Assembly: GCA_001778275.1 (NCBI GenBank)
Contig: MFGM01000019.1
Coordinates: 1-11,525 of the forward strand
Direction: 5' to 3'
Source: Candidatus Falkowbacteria bacterium RIFOXYC2_FULL_48_21
GTDB lineage: Bacteria > Patescibacteriota > Patescibacteriia > UBA11705 > JABHMO01
Length of the DNA stretch: 11,525 nt
Shown here: positions 6,057 through 11,525 of the stretch, one piece after another
Position numbering within the stretch: position 1 is the first letter of the stretch
Layout of the letters: every line of letters starts with the position of its first letter
Notes under the pieces: generated by a model
Databases searched by the model: none
What the model was told of the DNA's origin: nothing
What the model saw: only the letters and a program-made list of their open reading frames with translations
Program-made: the position numbers and the translations under genes

Positions 6057-6569
6057 CTATCGGTTTACTTTAATCGCCACCGCCTTCGCCAGCGAACTGA
6101 ACTTTTCATTCGGATCGATTGAAACGGAAACTTGGTCGCCGATGTTCAGGTCGGACAGCGCGATTAGTTCCTCGGTGATTAGATCGTTCGGATTTTGATT
6201 GATGTCAAAGCCGGTATCAAAACCGTCCGTCAACTTCAAATAATAAACCTTGGTTAAATCAGTCGTTTGAAACACGCGATCCTTTGGTAGCCCTTGCAGT
6301 AAATCATCCACGGTGCGCGCTTCGGTGGTGATGGTAATTTGTTTTCCGGATATCGCCTTGACCGTGCCGTAAACAAGACTGCCGTCCGAGGCGGGAATAA
6401 TGTTCATGCCGGGCAGGTTTTTTACTTTTTCCGCGAATGACTGAATTGCTTGCTGTTTTGCGACAACAATTTTATCGGCGGCCAAAAGGTTTGTGCCGAG
6501 ATAAAGGCCGATCAGTAGGCAGAGGGCGCCGATGAGAATAAAGAGAATGATGATGAAAGTGTTGCGCAT
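6057..6569 (-). CDS. Membrane-anchored protein of unknown function
   Basis: The 170-residue product has one N-terminal membrane segment (MRNTFIIILFILIGALCLLI and a few residues more) with no lipobox or clear cleavage site, then a Lys/Gln-rich helix (AADKIVVAKQQAIQSFAEKVKNL) and a small beta-rich domain: VYGTVKAISGKQITITTE at one end and LNIGDQVSVSIDPNEK at the other. The 'GTVxxIxGxxITI ... xxGDxVxV' pattern recalls OB-like domains in DUF5666-type exported proteins; that assignment is tentative. It should face outward from the cytoplasmic membrane. The ATG at 6569 has no SD and lies 2 nt from a 34-nt AGTC-type element that forms the end of its leader. A promoter at 6725-6753 would give a leader of about 150 nt made largely of these repeats. 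It diverges from the secreted-protein gene at 6799. Confidence 0.82.
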   Translation of the reverse strand: MRNTFIIILFILIGALCLLIGLYLGTNLLAADKIVVAKQQAIQSFAEKVKNLPGMNIIPASDGSLVYGTVKAISGKQITITTEARTVDDLLQGLPKDRVFQTTDLTKVYYLKLTDGFDTGFDINQNPNDLITEELIALSDLNIGDQVSVSIDPNEKFSSLAKAVAIKVNR

Positions 6570-6571
6570 AA

Positions 6572-6703
6572 AGTAGTCCAGAGTCTAAAGTTAAAAGTCT
6601 AAAGTCATAGCTACAAGTCGCAGAGTAGTCCAAAGTCTAAAGTTAAAAGTCTAAAGTAGCAGGGGCTCCCGACTTTTGACTTTTCCCTTTTGACTTTAGA
6701 CTT
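6572..6703. repeat. AGTC-type repeat cluster: two direct 34-nt copies and one inverted copy
   Basis: Two 34-nt copies (6572-6605 and 6624-6657) begin AGTAGTCCA and differ at one position. A third, inverted copy at 6671-6703 is built from the same GACTTTT/TTTAGACTT words and could pair with either. The cluster fills most of the space between the divergent genes and would be the leader of the minus-strand transcript. It is related to 8059-8092, 7981-8018 and 5919-6048. Confidence 0.85.
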
Positions 6704-6724
6704 GTGCTCTCTCGGCTTTATCCG

Positions 6725-6753
6725 ATTATGATCATATCACAAATTGCAGTCAA
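6725..6753 (-). promoter_or_regulatory. Promoter of the 6057-6569 membrane protein gene
   Basis: Minus-strand TTGACT (6753-6748) and CATAAT (6730-6725) are 17 bp apart, each 5 of 6 to consensus. Its -35 overlaps the -35 of the divergent promoter for 6799, so the two probably compete for polymerase. Confidence 0.6.
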
Positions 6754-6772
6754 TGTTAAATGATGATATAAT
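6744..6772 (+). promoter_or_regulatory. Promoter of the 6799-7956 secreted protein gene
   Basis: TTGCAG (6744-6749), a 17-bp spacer and a perfect TATAAT (6767-6772). Start is expected near 6779, about 20 nt before the ATG, in an AT-rich leader without SD. Confidence 0.75.
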
Positions 6773-6798
6773 GTCGTCAGCCAAATAAAAATAAATTT

Positions 6799-7956
6799 AT
6801 GAGAAAGCTTTTGCTTTTCTTGAATTTTGTTATCATATCCGCGCTGTTCGGATGCGTGGCGCTTTTGAATGGCGTGTTCGCGTGGACCGAGCCGGCCGGT
6901 GCGCCGCCGTTAAATAATGTGGCCGCGCCGGTTAACGTTAGCGCCGACGCACAGGTTAAAACCGGCGGCCTTGGTTTGCTCGGCGAAAATCCGGCCGCGC
7001 AATACGGTTTGTCCACCGCGAGCGGCACGCTTGGTGCGATTAAAACAAAAAACGCTAGCACGGCATCGGAGGTGAGCGTCAATCAATCAACGCGAGGCGT
7101 TTACATTGATTCGGCCAAAGCGAGTTACAGCGGTATTTATTCCGTGATGAACGGCGCGAATTCTTACGGCGCGTATTACTACAACAAAAATAATACCGGC
7201 ACCGGATTTTATACCCGAACCAGCGGACTTGGTGGCGCGATTTTTAGCGATACGTTCGGATTGAATATTACAGCGGACAATACGGGCGTGAACAGCGTGT
7301 CAAAAAAAGAAGCGGTGATTGCCAAGCTCAAAGACGTGAACAACAATCAAATCGCGGAGGCGAAGTTAAGTTTTTTGAATTCTCTCAATAAGCCGGTGGC
7401 GGTGGGTGGGTACAAAGACGCGAATAATTATGGCGAGCTTGGCCAAGAAGGCGTTGGCTTGAAAGCCAAAGGATCGCAATACGCCGGCGTGTTTGAAGGT
7501 AATGTTTATGTGAATGGCACTTTGTCCGTAAAAAGTGGTTGCAACGGTTGCGCGGATTTGGCCGAGTCGATTTCCCGGGCGGAGCGCGTTGTCGCCGGCG
7601 ACATCGTGGCCGTTGATTCACGCCTGCGATTGATTCGCGCCACGAAAAACAGTCAGACCGTTGTCGGTGTGGTTTCGACTAAGCCATCGCTTAACTTAAA
7701 CGACAACATTGAACTTAACGGTGCACCATTGGCGCTGTCCGGTATTGTTCCGGTTAACGTCACAAACGAGAATGGCGCGATTCGCGCCGGTGACTTTATC
7801 ACCGCGTCGAGCGTTTCCGGCTACGGCATGAAGGCGACATCCGGCGGTACCGTTGTCGGTAAGGCACTTGAAGACTTGAAATCTGAGCGCGGGCAGGTGA
7901 AAATGCTGGTGGCGGTGAGTTGGTTCGGCGGTGAATCTTGCGCTTGTAAAAAATAA
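6799..7956 (+). CDS. Secreted protein with a C-terminal peptidase_G2/IMC-like region
   Basis: The 385-residue product starts with a signal peptide (MRKLLLFLNFVIISALFGCV..., likely cut after GVFA at about residue 28). The mature start WTEPAGAPPLNNVAAPVNVS is a pattern I associate with CPR surface proteins. Residues ~60-245 are rich in Asn, Gly, Ser, Thr and Tyr and look like a repetitive beta structure (VYIDSAKASYSGIYSV, YAGVFEGNVYVNGTLS). From about residue 255 come CNGCADLAE, GDIVAVD, VVGVVSTKPSL, LSGIVPVNVTNENGAIRAGD, FITASSVSGYGMKAT and VVGKALE, a series seen in peptidase_G2/intramolecular-chaperone-like C-terminal regions of phage tail proteins and many bacterial surface proteins. Family placement is tentative and self-cleavage is not implied. 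Likely role: cell-surface fibre or adhesin. It has its own promoter and ends before an AGTC-type hairpin. Confidence 0.83.
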   Translation: MRKLLLFLNFVIISALFGCVALLNGVFAWTEPAGAPPLNNVAAPVNVSADAQVKTGGLGLLGENPAAQYGLSTASGTLGAIKTKNASTASEVSVNQSTRGVYIDSAKASYSGIYSVMNGANSYGAYYYNKNNTGTGFYTRTSGLGGAIFSDTFGLNITADNTGVNSVSKKEAVIAKLKDVNNNQIAEAKLSFLNSLNKPVAVGGYKDANNYGELGQEGVGLKAKGSQYAGVFEGNVYVNGTLSVKSGCNGCADLAESISRAERVVAGDIVAVDSRLRLIRATKNSQTVVGVVSTKPSLNLNDNIELNGAPLALSGIVPVNVTNENGAIRAGDFITASSVSGYGMKATSGGTVVGKALEDLKSERGQVKMLVAVSWFGGESCACKK

Positions 7957-7980
7957 AAAATTAGGATAAGGTGGAGGGCG

Positions 7981-8018
7981 AAAGTCAAAAGTCAGGGCTG
8001 CCAACGACTTTGGACTTT
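7981..8018. repeat. AGTC-type inverted repeat, terminator-like hairpin
   Basis: A 13-nt arm (7981-7993) pairs at 12 of 13 positions with 8006-8018 around a 12-nt loop, followed by TAACTTTAGGTTTT. It lies 25 bp after the secreted-protein stop and is the only terminator candidate for that gene. Confidence 0.7.
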
Positions 8019-8058
8019 TAACTTTAGGTTTTGGATTATTTTGCGCCTTGTCGCCAGG

Positions 8059-8092
8059 ACTTTAGACTTTTAACTTTGGACTCTAGACTACT
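8059..8092 (+). repeat. 34-nt AGTC-type element directly abutting the cysS start codon
   Basis: The reverse complement of 8059-8092 matches the copy at 6624-6657 at 31 of 34 positions. Its last base touches the cysS ATG, so it replaces the usual SD region. The same orientation relative to a start codon occurs at the 6569 gene. Confidence 0.85.
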
Positions 8093-9472
8093 ATGCTCCG
8101 TTTATTCAACACAATATCTCGGCAACTCGAAGAGTTCAAGCCGATAAATAAAGAGGCGGTCGGGCTGTATACTTGCGGCCCTACGGTTTATGATTTCGCG
8201 CATATCGGCAATCTGCGCACTTATATATTTGAGGACGTTTTGAAACGCGCTTTGGTTTTTGTCGGCTTTCCCGTTAAACACGTCATGAATATTACTGACG
8301 TCGGCCATCTGACGAATGACAGTGATTTCGGTGAAGATAAAATTGAAAAAACCGCGCGATTGGAATCAAAAAAAGCGGTTGATATCGCCGCGTTTTATAC
8401 GGATGCGTTCAAGTCTGATTTGCGCAAGTTAAACATCTCCGAACCGACCGTCTGGTGCCGCGCGAGCGAGCATATTGCCGAACAGATTGCGCTGATAAAA
8501 AAACTGGAAGAAAAAGGTTTTATCTATATTACATCCGATGGCGTTTATTTCGACACGAGCAAGGTCAAGGATTATGGCAAGCTGGCGCGGTTAAACATTG
8601 CCGGGCAGGAAGAGGGCGCGCGAGTGGAGGTCAATACGGAAAAGAAACATTCGACCGACTTCGCGCTGTGGAAATTTTCACCCGCGGATGTGAAGCGCCA
8701 GATGGAGTGGGAATCGCCGTGGGGCGTGGGTTTTCCCGGTTGGCATATTGAATGTTCAGCCATGAGTATGAAATATCTGGGCGAAACGTTTGACATTCAC
8801 GCCGGTGGAGTTGACCACGTGCCGGTGCACCATACAAACGAGATCGCCCAAAGCGAAGCGGCCACGGGTCAGCCGTTCGCGCGCTACTGGTTGCACGGTG
8901 AATTTTTGTTGATCAACGAAGGCAAGATGGCCAAGTCGGAAGGTAATTTCATCACGCTGAACGCGGTGCAAGAAAAAGGCTTTGATCCGATTGTTTATCG
9001 TTTCTACTGCTTGTCGTCTCATTACCGCAGTAAATTAAACTTCACGTGGGATACTCTTGCAAACGCCAAAATCGGCTGGGATAAGTTCAAAAATAAATTT
9101 TTCAGTCTGGGTCGGCAAAACGGCAAGGTGGACGCGGCGCTACTGGCGCGTTTCCAAGAAAAAGTTAACGATGATCTGAATATGCCGCAAGCCATGGCCG
9201 TGGTTTGGGATGTTTTAAAATCCGACTTGACCGACTTTGATAAACGCGCCACGCTGATCAAGTTTGATGAAGTTCTCGGGCTTGGCTTGGCTGATCTTCA
9301 CGAGGCGGAACAGGCGGCGCCGGCGGCAGTGGTTCAGTTCGCCAAAGACCGCGATGAAGCGCGCGCGGGGAAGAAATGGAAAAAGGCGGACGAACTTAGA
9401 AAAAAAATTGAGGAGCTTGGCTGGCTGGTAAAAGATGAATCGGACGCGAGTCACTTGAAACGAAAAGAATAA
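8093..9472 (+). CDS. cysS: Cysteinyl-tRNA synthetase
   Basis: The 459-residue product is a complete class I cysteinyl-tRNA synthetase, which activates cysteine with ATP and loads it onto tRNA-Cys in the cytoplasm. Visible marks: YTCGPTVYDFAHIGNLRTYI with zinc ligand C28 and the HIGH-type HIGN at 37-40; VTD-type NITDVGHLTND; WHIECSAM and HAGGVDHVPVHHTNEIAQSEA, which supply the other zinc ligands and the Cys-recognition site; and KMAKSEGN, the KMSKS-type loop. The C-terminal helical part (about 340-459) ends in a Lys/Arg/Glu-rich helix near the end (ARAGKKWKKADELRKKIEEL) and a short tail, typical of the family. The N-terminus (MLRLFNTISRQLEEF) fits the family start, so the ATG at 8093 is trusted although no SD precedes it. 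It ends 4 nt before a strong terminator. Confidence 0.98.
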   Translation: MLRLFNTISRQLEEFKPINKEAVGLYTCGPTVYDFAHIGNLRTYIFEDVLKRALVFVGFPVKHVMNITDVGHLTNDSDFGEDKIEKTARLESKKAVDIAAFYTDAFKSDLRKLNISEPTVWCRASEHIAEQIALIKKLEEKGFIYITSDGVYFDTSKVKDYGKLARLNIAGQEEGARVEVNTEKKHSTDFALWKFSPADVKRQMEWESPWGVGFPGWHIECSAMSMKYLGETFDIHAGGVDHVPVHHTNEIAQSEAATGQPFARYWLHGEFLLINEGKMAKSEGNFITLNAVQEKGFDPIVYRFYCLSSHYRSKLNFTWDTLANAKIGWDKFKNKFFSLGRQNGKVDAALLARFQEKVNDDLNMPQAMAVVWDVLKSDLTDFDKRATLIKFDEVLGLGLADLHEAEQAAPAAVVQFAKDRDEARAGKKWKKADELRKKIEELGWLVKDESDASHLKRKE

Positions 9473-9475
9473 AAG

Positions 9476-9500
9476 AAAAGCTCCGTGAGACGGAGCTTTT
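9476..9500. terminator. Bidirectional intrinsic terminator between cysS and speD
   Basis: AAAAGCTCCG (9476-9485) pairs perfectly with CGGAGCTTTT (9491-9500) around a 5-nt loop. The flanking A- and T-runs serve both convergent genes. Confidence 0.92.
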
Positions 9501-9542
9501 TGGAATGTGTTGTGGCAAGCCGACTGGCTTTGTTATCGCGAG

Positions 9543-9944
9543 TCAATCGTCGCCTGCCTGTGCAGACGGACACGGCGGTTTGTGCTCGACAGCATATGGG
9601 AAGATTCCTCGTTGGATTTCTTGCTCTTTGTGGCGTTGGCAGTTCAGCGCTTCGCGGAGCAGCTCGAACGCTTTCCACGGATCCACGCTTTTGCCGCAAG
9701 TGAAAAGATCGCAAGCGGCGTAGCCGAGTTCTGGCCAAGTGTGGATTGAAATGTGTGATTCGGCGATGACGACCGCGCCCGAAACGCCTTGTGGTGCGAA
9801 GTGGTGAAAAATGTCGCCAACAATTGTCGCCCCTGCTGCCAAGGCGCTTTCGATCATGGCGTTGCGAATGAGATCGCAGTCGTTCAGCTTGTCGGGATCG
9901 CACTCATACAGGTCGACAATCACATGACGGCCGAGATAGTTCAT
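9543..9944 (-). CDS. speD: S-adenosylmethionine decarboxylase proenzyme
   Basis: The 133-residue product is a short prokaryotic (class 1b) AdoMet decarboxylase. It makes decarboxylated AdoMet, the aminopropyl donor for spermidine synthesis. The key stretch is VVIAESHISIHTWPELGYAA: the proenzyme should self-cleave between E62 and S63, turning S63 into the pyruvoyl cofactor, and H68 and C83 (FTCG) are the expected processing and catalytic residues at the numbering known from Thermotoga maritima. The frame continues upstream to a TTG at 9968, but the ATG at 9944 is right: AAGGAGG lies 7 nt upstream and the protein starts MNYLGRHVIVDLYEC like its family. The C-terminus ends in a short Pro/Cys-containing tail. 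No spermidine synthase gene is in the window, so partner enzymes must be elsewhere or polyamines imported. It is convergent with cysS and divergent from dus. Confidence 0.96.
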   Translation of the reverse strand: MNYLGRHVIVDLYECDPDKLNDCDLIRNAMIESALAAGATIVGDIFHHFAPQGVSGAVVIAESHISIHTWPELGYAACDLFTCGKSVDPWKAFELLREALNCQRHKEQEIQRGIFPYAVEHKPPCPSAQAGDD

Positions 9945-9983
9945 GGCACGCCCTCCTTTTTTTTCCAAAGAGCCTTTTGTTGC

Positions 9984-10008
9984 CGATGAGAGCCAAAAGC
10001 TTTCATCG
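9984..10008 (-). promoter_or_regulatory. Hairpin at the 5' end of the speD leader
   Basis: CGATGA/TCATCG with a possible inner AGC/GCT pairing lies at the very start of the predicted speD mRNA (start about 10007), 40 nt ahead of its SD. It could stabilise the transcript; no known riboswitch class is recognised. Confidence 0.4.
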
Positions 10009-10013
10009 ACAGA

Positions 10014-10042
10014 ATTATAGGGAAGAAAAATAAATTATGCAA
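10014..10042 (-). promoter_or_regulatory. speD promoter
   Basis: Minus-strand TTGCAT (10042-10037), a 17-bp spacer and perfect TATAAT (10019-10014). Predicted leader is about 63 nt, ending in a strong SD. Confidence 0.75.
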
Positions 10043-10051
10043 TAGTTTCTT

Positions 10052-11020
10052 ATGGCTGTTGATAACTTTTTGACTAAATGTAAAAAACCGATTTTGGTTT
10101 TGGCGCCGCTGGCCGGCATCACGGACAGCGCTTTTCGCGCACTGGCGCGGGGTAATGGCGCGGACGTGGTCTATTCGGAAATGACCTCGATCGATGCGCT
10201 ATATTACAACTCGGAAAAAACTTTGTCAATGCTTCAGTTGATGAAAAAGGAACAACCCGCCGTGTTGCAACTTTTTGGCAAGCGGCCGGAATTGGTTAAG
10301 AAGGCCGTTGAGGCAGTGGAACAAGCCGGCTTTGCCGGCATTGATCTGAACTTCGGCTGTCCGGCGCGCAAAGTGGTGGCGCATGAAGGCGGGATTACGC
10401 TTTTGCGCGACTTGAATCTTTGCCGCGAACTTGTCGCGGCCGTTTGCGAAGCGACAAAATTGCCGGTATCGGTGAAAACGCGCGTTTCGATTAACAAAAA
10501 AAACAGTGATGAAAAAATAACGGTGTTTGATTTTATTGACGCGCTGAAAGGTTTGCCGGTCACAACCTTGATGTTGCATGGCCGAACGTATGAGCAGGGT
10601 TTTGTCGGTGAGATTGATTTCGACGTGATGAAATTGGCGAAGGAAAAGTTCAACGGAATTGTTATCGGTAACGGTGGCATCAATTCGCCGGAAGACGCGA
10701 AAAAAATGTTGGACCTGACCGGCGTGGACGGCGTGGCGCTGGCGCGCGGTATTTACGGCCGGCCGTGGTTGTTCAGTCAAGTGCGCGATTATCTTGAAAC
10801 GGGAAAGTACAAATTCCCGACATTAAACCAAATAAAAAAAGTCGCGCTCATGCACGCGAAGTTTAATTATAAAACAAAAGGCGACTATGGAATTATTGAG
10901 TTGCGCAAACATTTATGCTGGTACTTTCGCGGCTTTCCAAACGCGGCGAAGTTTCGGCAGGAGCTGGTGCGGGTGGAGACGGTTAGCGATGTTGAACAGG
11001 CGTTAAGTCGGATTGAGTAG
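10052..11020 (+). CDS. dus: tRNA-dihydrouridine synthase (DusB-like)
   Basis: The 322-residue product is an FMN enzyme that reduces uridines in the tRNA D-loop to dihydrouridine using NADPH. The TIM-barrel signatures are present: VLAPLAGITDSAFR (16-29, FMN binding); DLNFGCPARKVVAHEGG with the catalytic C103; VSVKTRVS; LMLHGRTYEQGFVGEIDFD; IGNGGINSPEDA; and GVALARGIYGRPWLF (phosphate binding). The C-terminal helical domain includes ELRKHLCWYFRGFPNA, the tRNA-binding end. Length is normal for DusB-type proteins; which D-loop positions it modifies cannot be told from the sequence. The start MAVDNFLTKCKKPILVLAPLAG fits the family, but no SD and no convincing plus-strand promoter were found between it and divergent speD. 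Confidence 0.95.
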   Translation: MAVDNFLTKCKKPILVLAPLAGITDSAFRALARGNGADVVYSEMTSIDALYYNSEKTLSMLQLMKKEQPAVLQLFGKRPELVKKAVEAVEQAGFAGIDLNFGCPARKVVAHEGGITLLRDLNLCRELVAAVCEATKLPVSVKTRVSINKKNSDEKITVFDFIDALKGLPVTTLMLHGRTYEQGFVGEIDFDVMKLAKEKFNGIVIGNGGINSPEDAKKMLDLTGVDGVALARGIYGRPWLFSQVRDYLETGKYKFPTLNQIKKVALMHAKFNYKTKGDYGIIELRKHLCWYFRGFPNAAKFRQELVRVETVSDVEQALSRIE

Positions 11021-11023
11021 TTT

Positions 11024-11048
11024 AAAGGGAAAAGGTCAAAGGGAAAAG
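11024..11048. repeat. Short direct repeat after dus
   Basis: AAAGGGAAAAG occurs at 11024-11034 and 11038-11048, separated by GTC. The AAGTCAAAAGGGAAAAGTC wording resembles the inverted AGTC-type copy at 6671-6703, so it may be a degenerate member of that family. Confidence 0.45.
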
Positions 11049-11069
11049 TTGGTGTAATGCGCATCCTTG

Positions 11070-11094
11070 TCATCCCGAGGGAATCGAGGGATCA
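11070..11094. repeat. REP-like motif in the dus downstream region
   Basis: TCATCCCGAGGGAATCGAGG and the following GATCA form an imperfect palindrome (ATCCC/GGGAT stem) of a type that recurs between genes in many bacterial genomes. Only one copy is in the window, so mobility cannot be judged here. Confidence 0.4.
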
Positions 11095-11166
11095 GTAGGA
11101 ATGCCGTATGAAGTGAAGTGTTTTATAAGCATCTTCTGGCATGTTTTCGATTTTAACTGAAATGAA

Positions 11167-11194
11167 AAACCGCCGTCAGGAGTGACGGCGGTTT
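11167..11194 (-). terminator. Intrinsic terminator of the minus-strand gene at the right edge
   Basis: AAACCGCCGTCA (11167-11178) pairs perfectly with TGACGGCGGTTT (11183-11194), 12 bp with a 4-nt loop. The T-run (GGTTTTTC) follows on the minus strand. The TAA at 11195-11193 of the downstream frame of the broken gene abuts this hairpin. It may also stop dus transcripts less efficiently. Confidence 0.85.
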
Positions 11195-11329
11195 AGCGGT
11201 GTGGTCGTGGCGGGCGGTGGCCAACCGGTCGTGGTCGGCTTCTGGATCGCTGAATCGCGCGGTAAAGTCCGACGAACGGGGCGGTCAGAATCCACCAGAC
11301 CAGACTCCTCGCCGAAGGACGAGTCCGTC
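11193..11329 (-). pseudogene. Severed 3' part of the small membrane-protein gene
   Basis: After the premature TAG at 11332-11330 another frame reads LVWWILTAPFVGLYRAIQRS and then a basic, Pro/Arg-rich end (RPVGHRPPRPHR), stopping at 11195-11193 directly before the terminator. The Trp-rich hydrophobic segment looks like a second membrane span. Removing 11303-11340 joins it in frame to the upstream part as WRGALVWWILTAPF. The start-less fragment is therefore best read as the lost end of that gene. Confidence 0.6.
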
Positions 11330-11340
11330 CTATGGCGGAC
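11303..11340. repeat. 38-nt palindromic element interrupting a small gene
   Basis: Two overlapping hairpins: GACTC/GAGTC (11303-11307, 11321-11325) around a CTCG...CGAG core, and GTCCG/CGGAC (11323-11327, 11336-11340) around an 8-nt loop. It is 38 nt long (2 modulo 3), carries the premature stop of the gene at 11330-11503, and its exact removal restores one reading frame. Insertion by a REP/MITE-like process is inferred; exact ends are uncertain by a few bases. Confidence 0.6.
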
Positions 11341-11503
11341 ACGCGCCGCGCCAGATGGCGATGAGCGCGTTTTTGATCCCGGAACGGATGGCCTTGGCCC
11401 AGCTCTTCGGAAGAAATAACAAACACATTTCGAGCAGGACGCCGAGGACAAAGAACGTCAGAACTGCAGCAATTAACACTTGCAAAATGCCGGTATTTCC
11501 CAT
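11330..11503 (-). CDS. Small membrane protein, probably truncated by an inserted palindrome
   Basis: The intact frame gives 57 residues, MGNTGILQVLIAAVLTFFVL then GVLLEMCLLFLPKSWAKAIR and SGIKNALIAIWRGACPP, with one strong N-terminal membrane span (about 6-33) and an amphipathic basic stretch. The start at 11503 is chosen because GGAGG lies 6 nt upstream; a TTG at 11515 would swallow that SD. The last residues and the TAG come from the 38-nt palindromic element at 11303-11340. Without it the product would be about 90 residues with a second span and a basic tail, ending at the terminator. I recognise no family. Whether the short form still functions is unknown. The promoter must lie beyond the right edge. 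Confidence 0.65.
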   Translation of the reverse strand: MGNTGILQVLIAAVLTFFVLGVLLEMCLLFLPKSWAKAIRSGIKNALIAIWRGACPP

Positions 11504-11525
11504 GGTAACCTCCAATTCAGTTCAA

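Noticed and set aside
8059..8092. T-box or other known riboswitch before cysS
   Set aside because: The space is only 136 nt, mostly repeat sequence, with no T-box motif or specifier-loop structure visible.
9485..9749. Several 72-80-residue plus-strand ORFs
   Set aside because: They lie antisense to speD and start inside the cysS terminator; translations show no family features.
10226..10780. 184- and 149-residue minus-strand ORFs
   Set aside because: They are antisense shadows of the clearly identified dus gene.
11303..11340. Hammerhead-type ribozyme
   Set aside because: GACGAGTCC and CGAAGGAC recall parts of a hammerhead, but the CTGATGA core and the three-way stem arrangement are absent.

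Overview
The window looks like a chromosomal piece of an uncultivated bacterium with a small, AT-leaning genome, most likely a member of the Candidate Phyla Radiation (Patescibacteria). This is inferred, not proven. Pointers are the mix of housekeeping genes (dnaJ, cysS, a tRNA-dihydrouridine synthase, a Maf-type pyrophosphatase), small secreted proteins of unknown function, a secreted protein with a Pro/Asn/Val-rich start after its signal peptide (WTEPAGAPPLNNVAAPVNVS), and dispersed intergenic repeats built from AGTC/AAAGTC words. TGA serves as a stop in several genes, so the standard bacterial code applies and not the TGA=Gly code of Gracilibacteria/SR1.

Layout. 1-975 (minus, runs off the left edge): a putative lipoprotein gene with a consensus promoter at 1044-1072. 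1128-1730: three tandem copies of a 208-251 bp unit made of successive hairpins. 1767-2189: a YacP-like NYN-domain gene (probable RNase), followed 10 bp later by a Maf-like gene (2200-3171). An out-of-frame copy of the NYN protein's C-terminal tail follows Maf, then a terminator. 3355-3885 (minus): a second lipoprotein with a consensus promoter. 4054-4719: a second NYN-domain protein, whose 3' end runs into a compact hairpin cluster that can be read on the minus strand as a short RNA with its own promoter and terminator. 4811-5914: dnaJ. 6057-6569 (minus) and 6799-7956 (plus): a membrane-anchored protein and a large secreted protein, diverging from overlapping promoters. 8093-9472: cysS. 9543-9944 (minus): speD. 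10052-11020: dus. 11193-11503 (minus): a small membrane-protein gene that appears to be cut by a 38-nt palindromic element.

Most genes are single transcription units separated by bidirectional terminators; only the NYN/Maf pair looks like an operon. The housekeeping genes serve protein folding (DnaJ), tRNA charging (CysS), tRNA modification (Dus), polyamine synthesis (SpeD) and nucleotide hygiene (Maf). No shared pathway links them.

The most interesting content is non-coding and repeat-related: the hairpin array whose stems change in a compensatory way, a near-identical 34-nt element sitting directly against two start codons, the 38-nt element whose removal restores a reading frame, a predicted antisense RNA at the end of an NYN nuclease gene, and a C-terminal tail shared by two unrelated neighbouring proteins.
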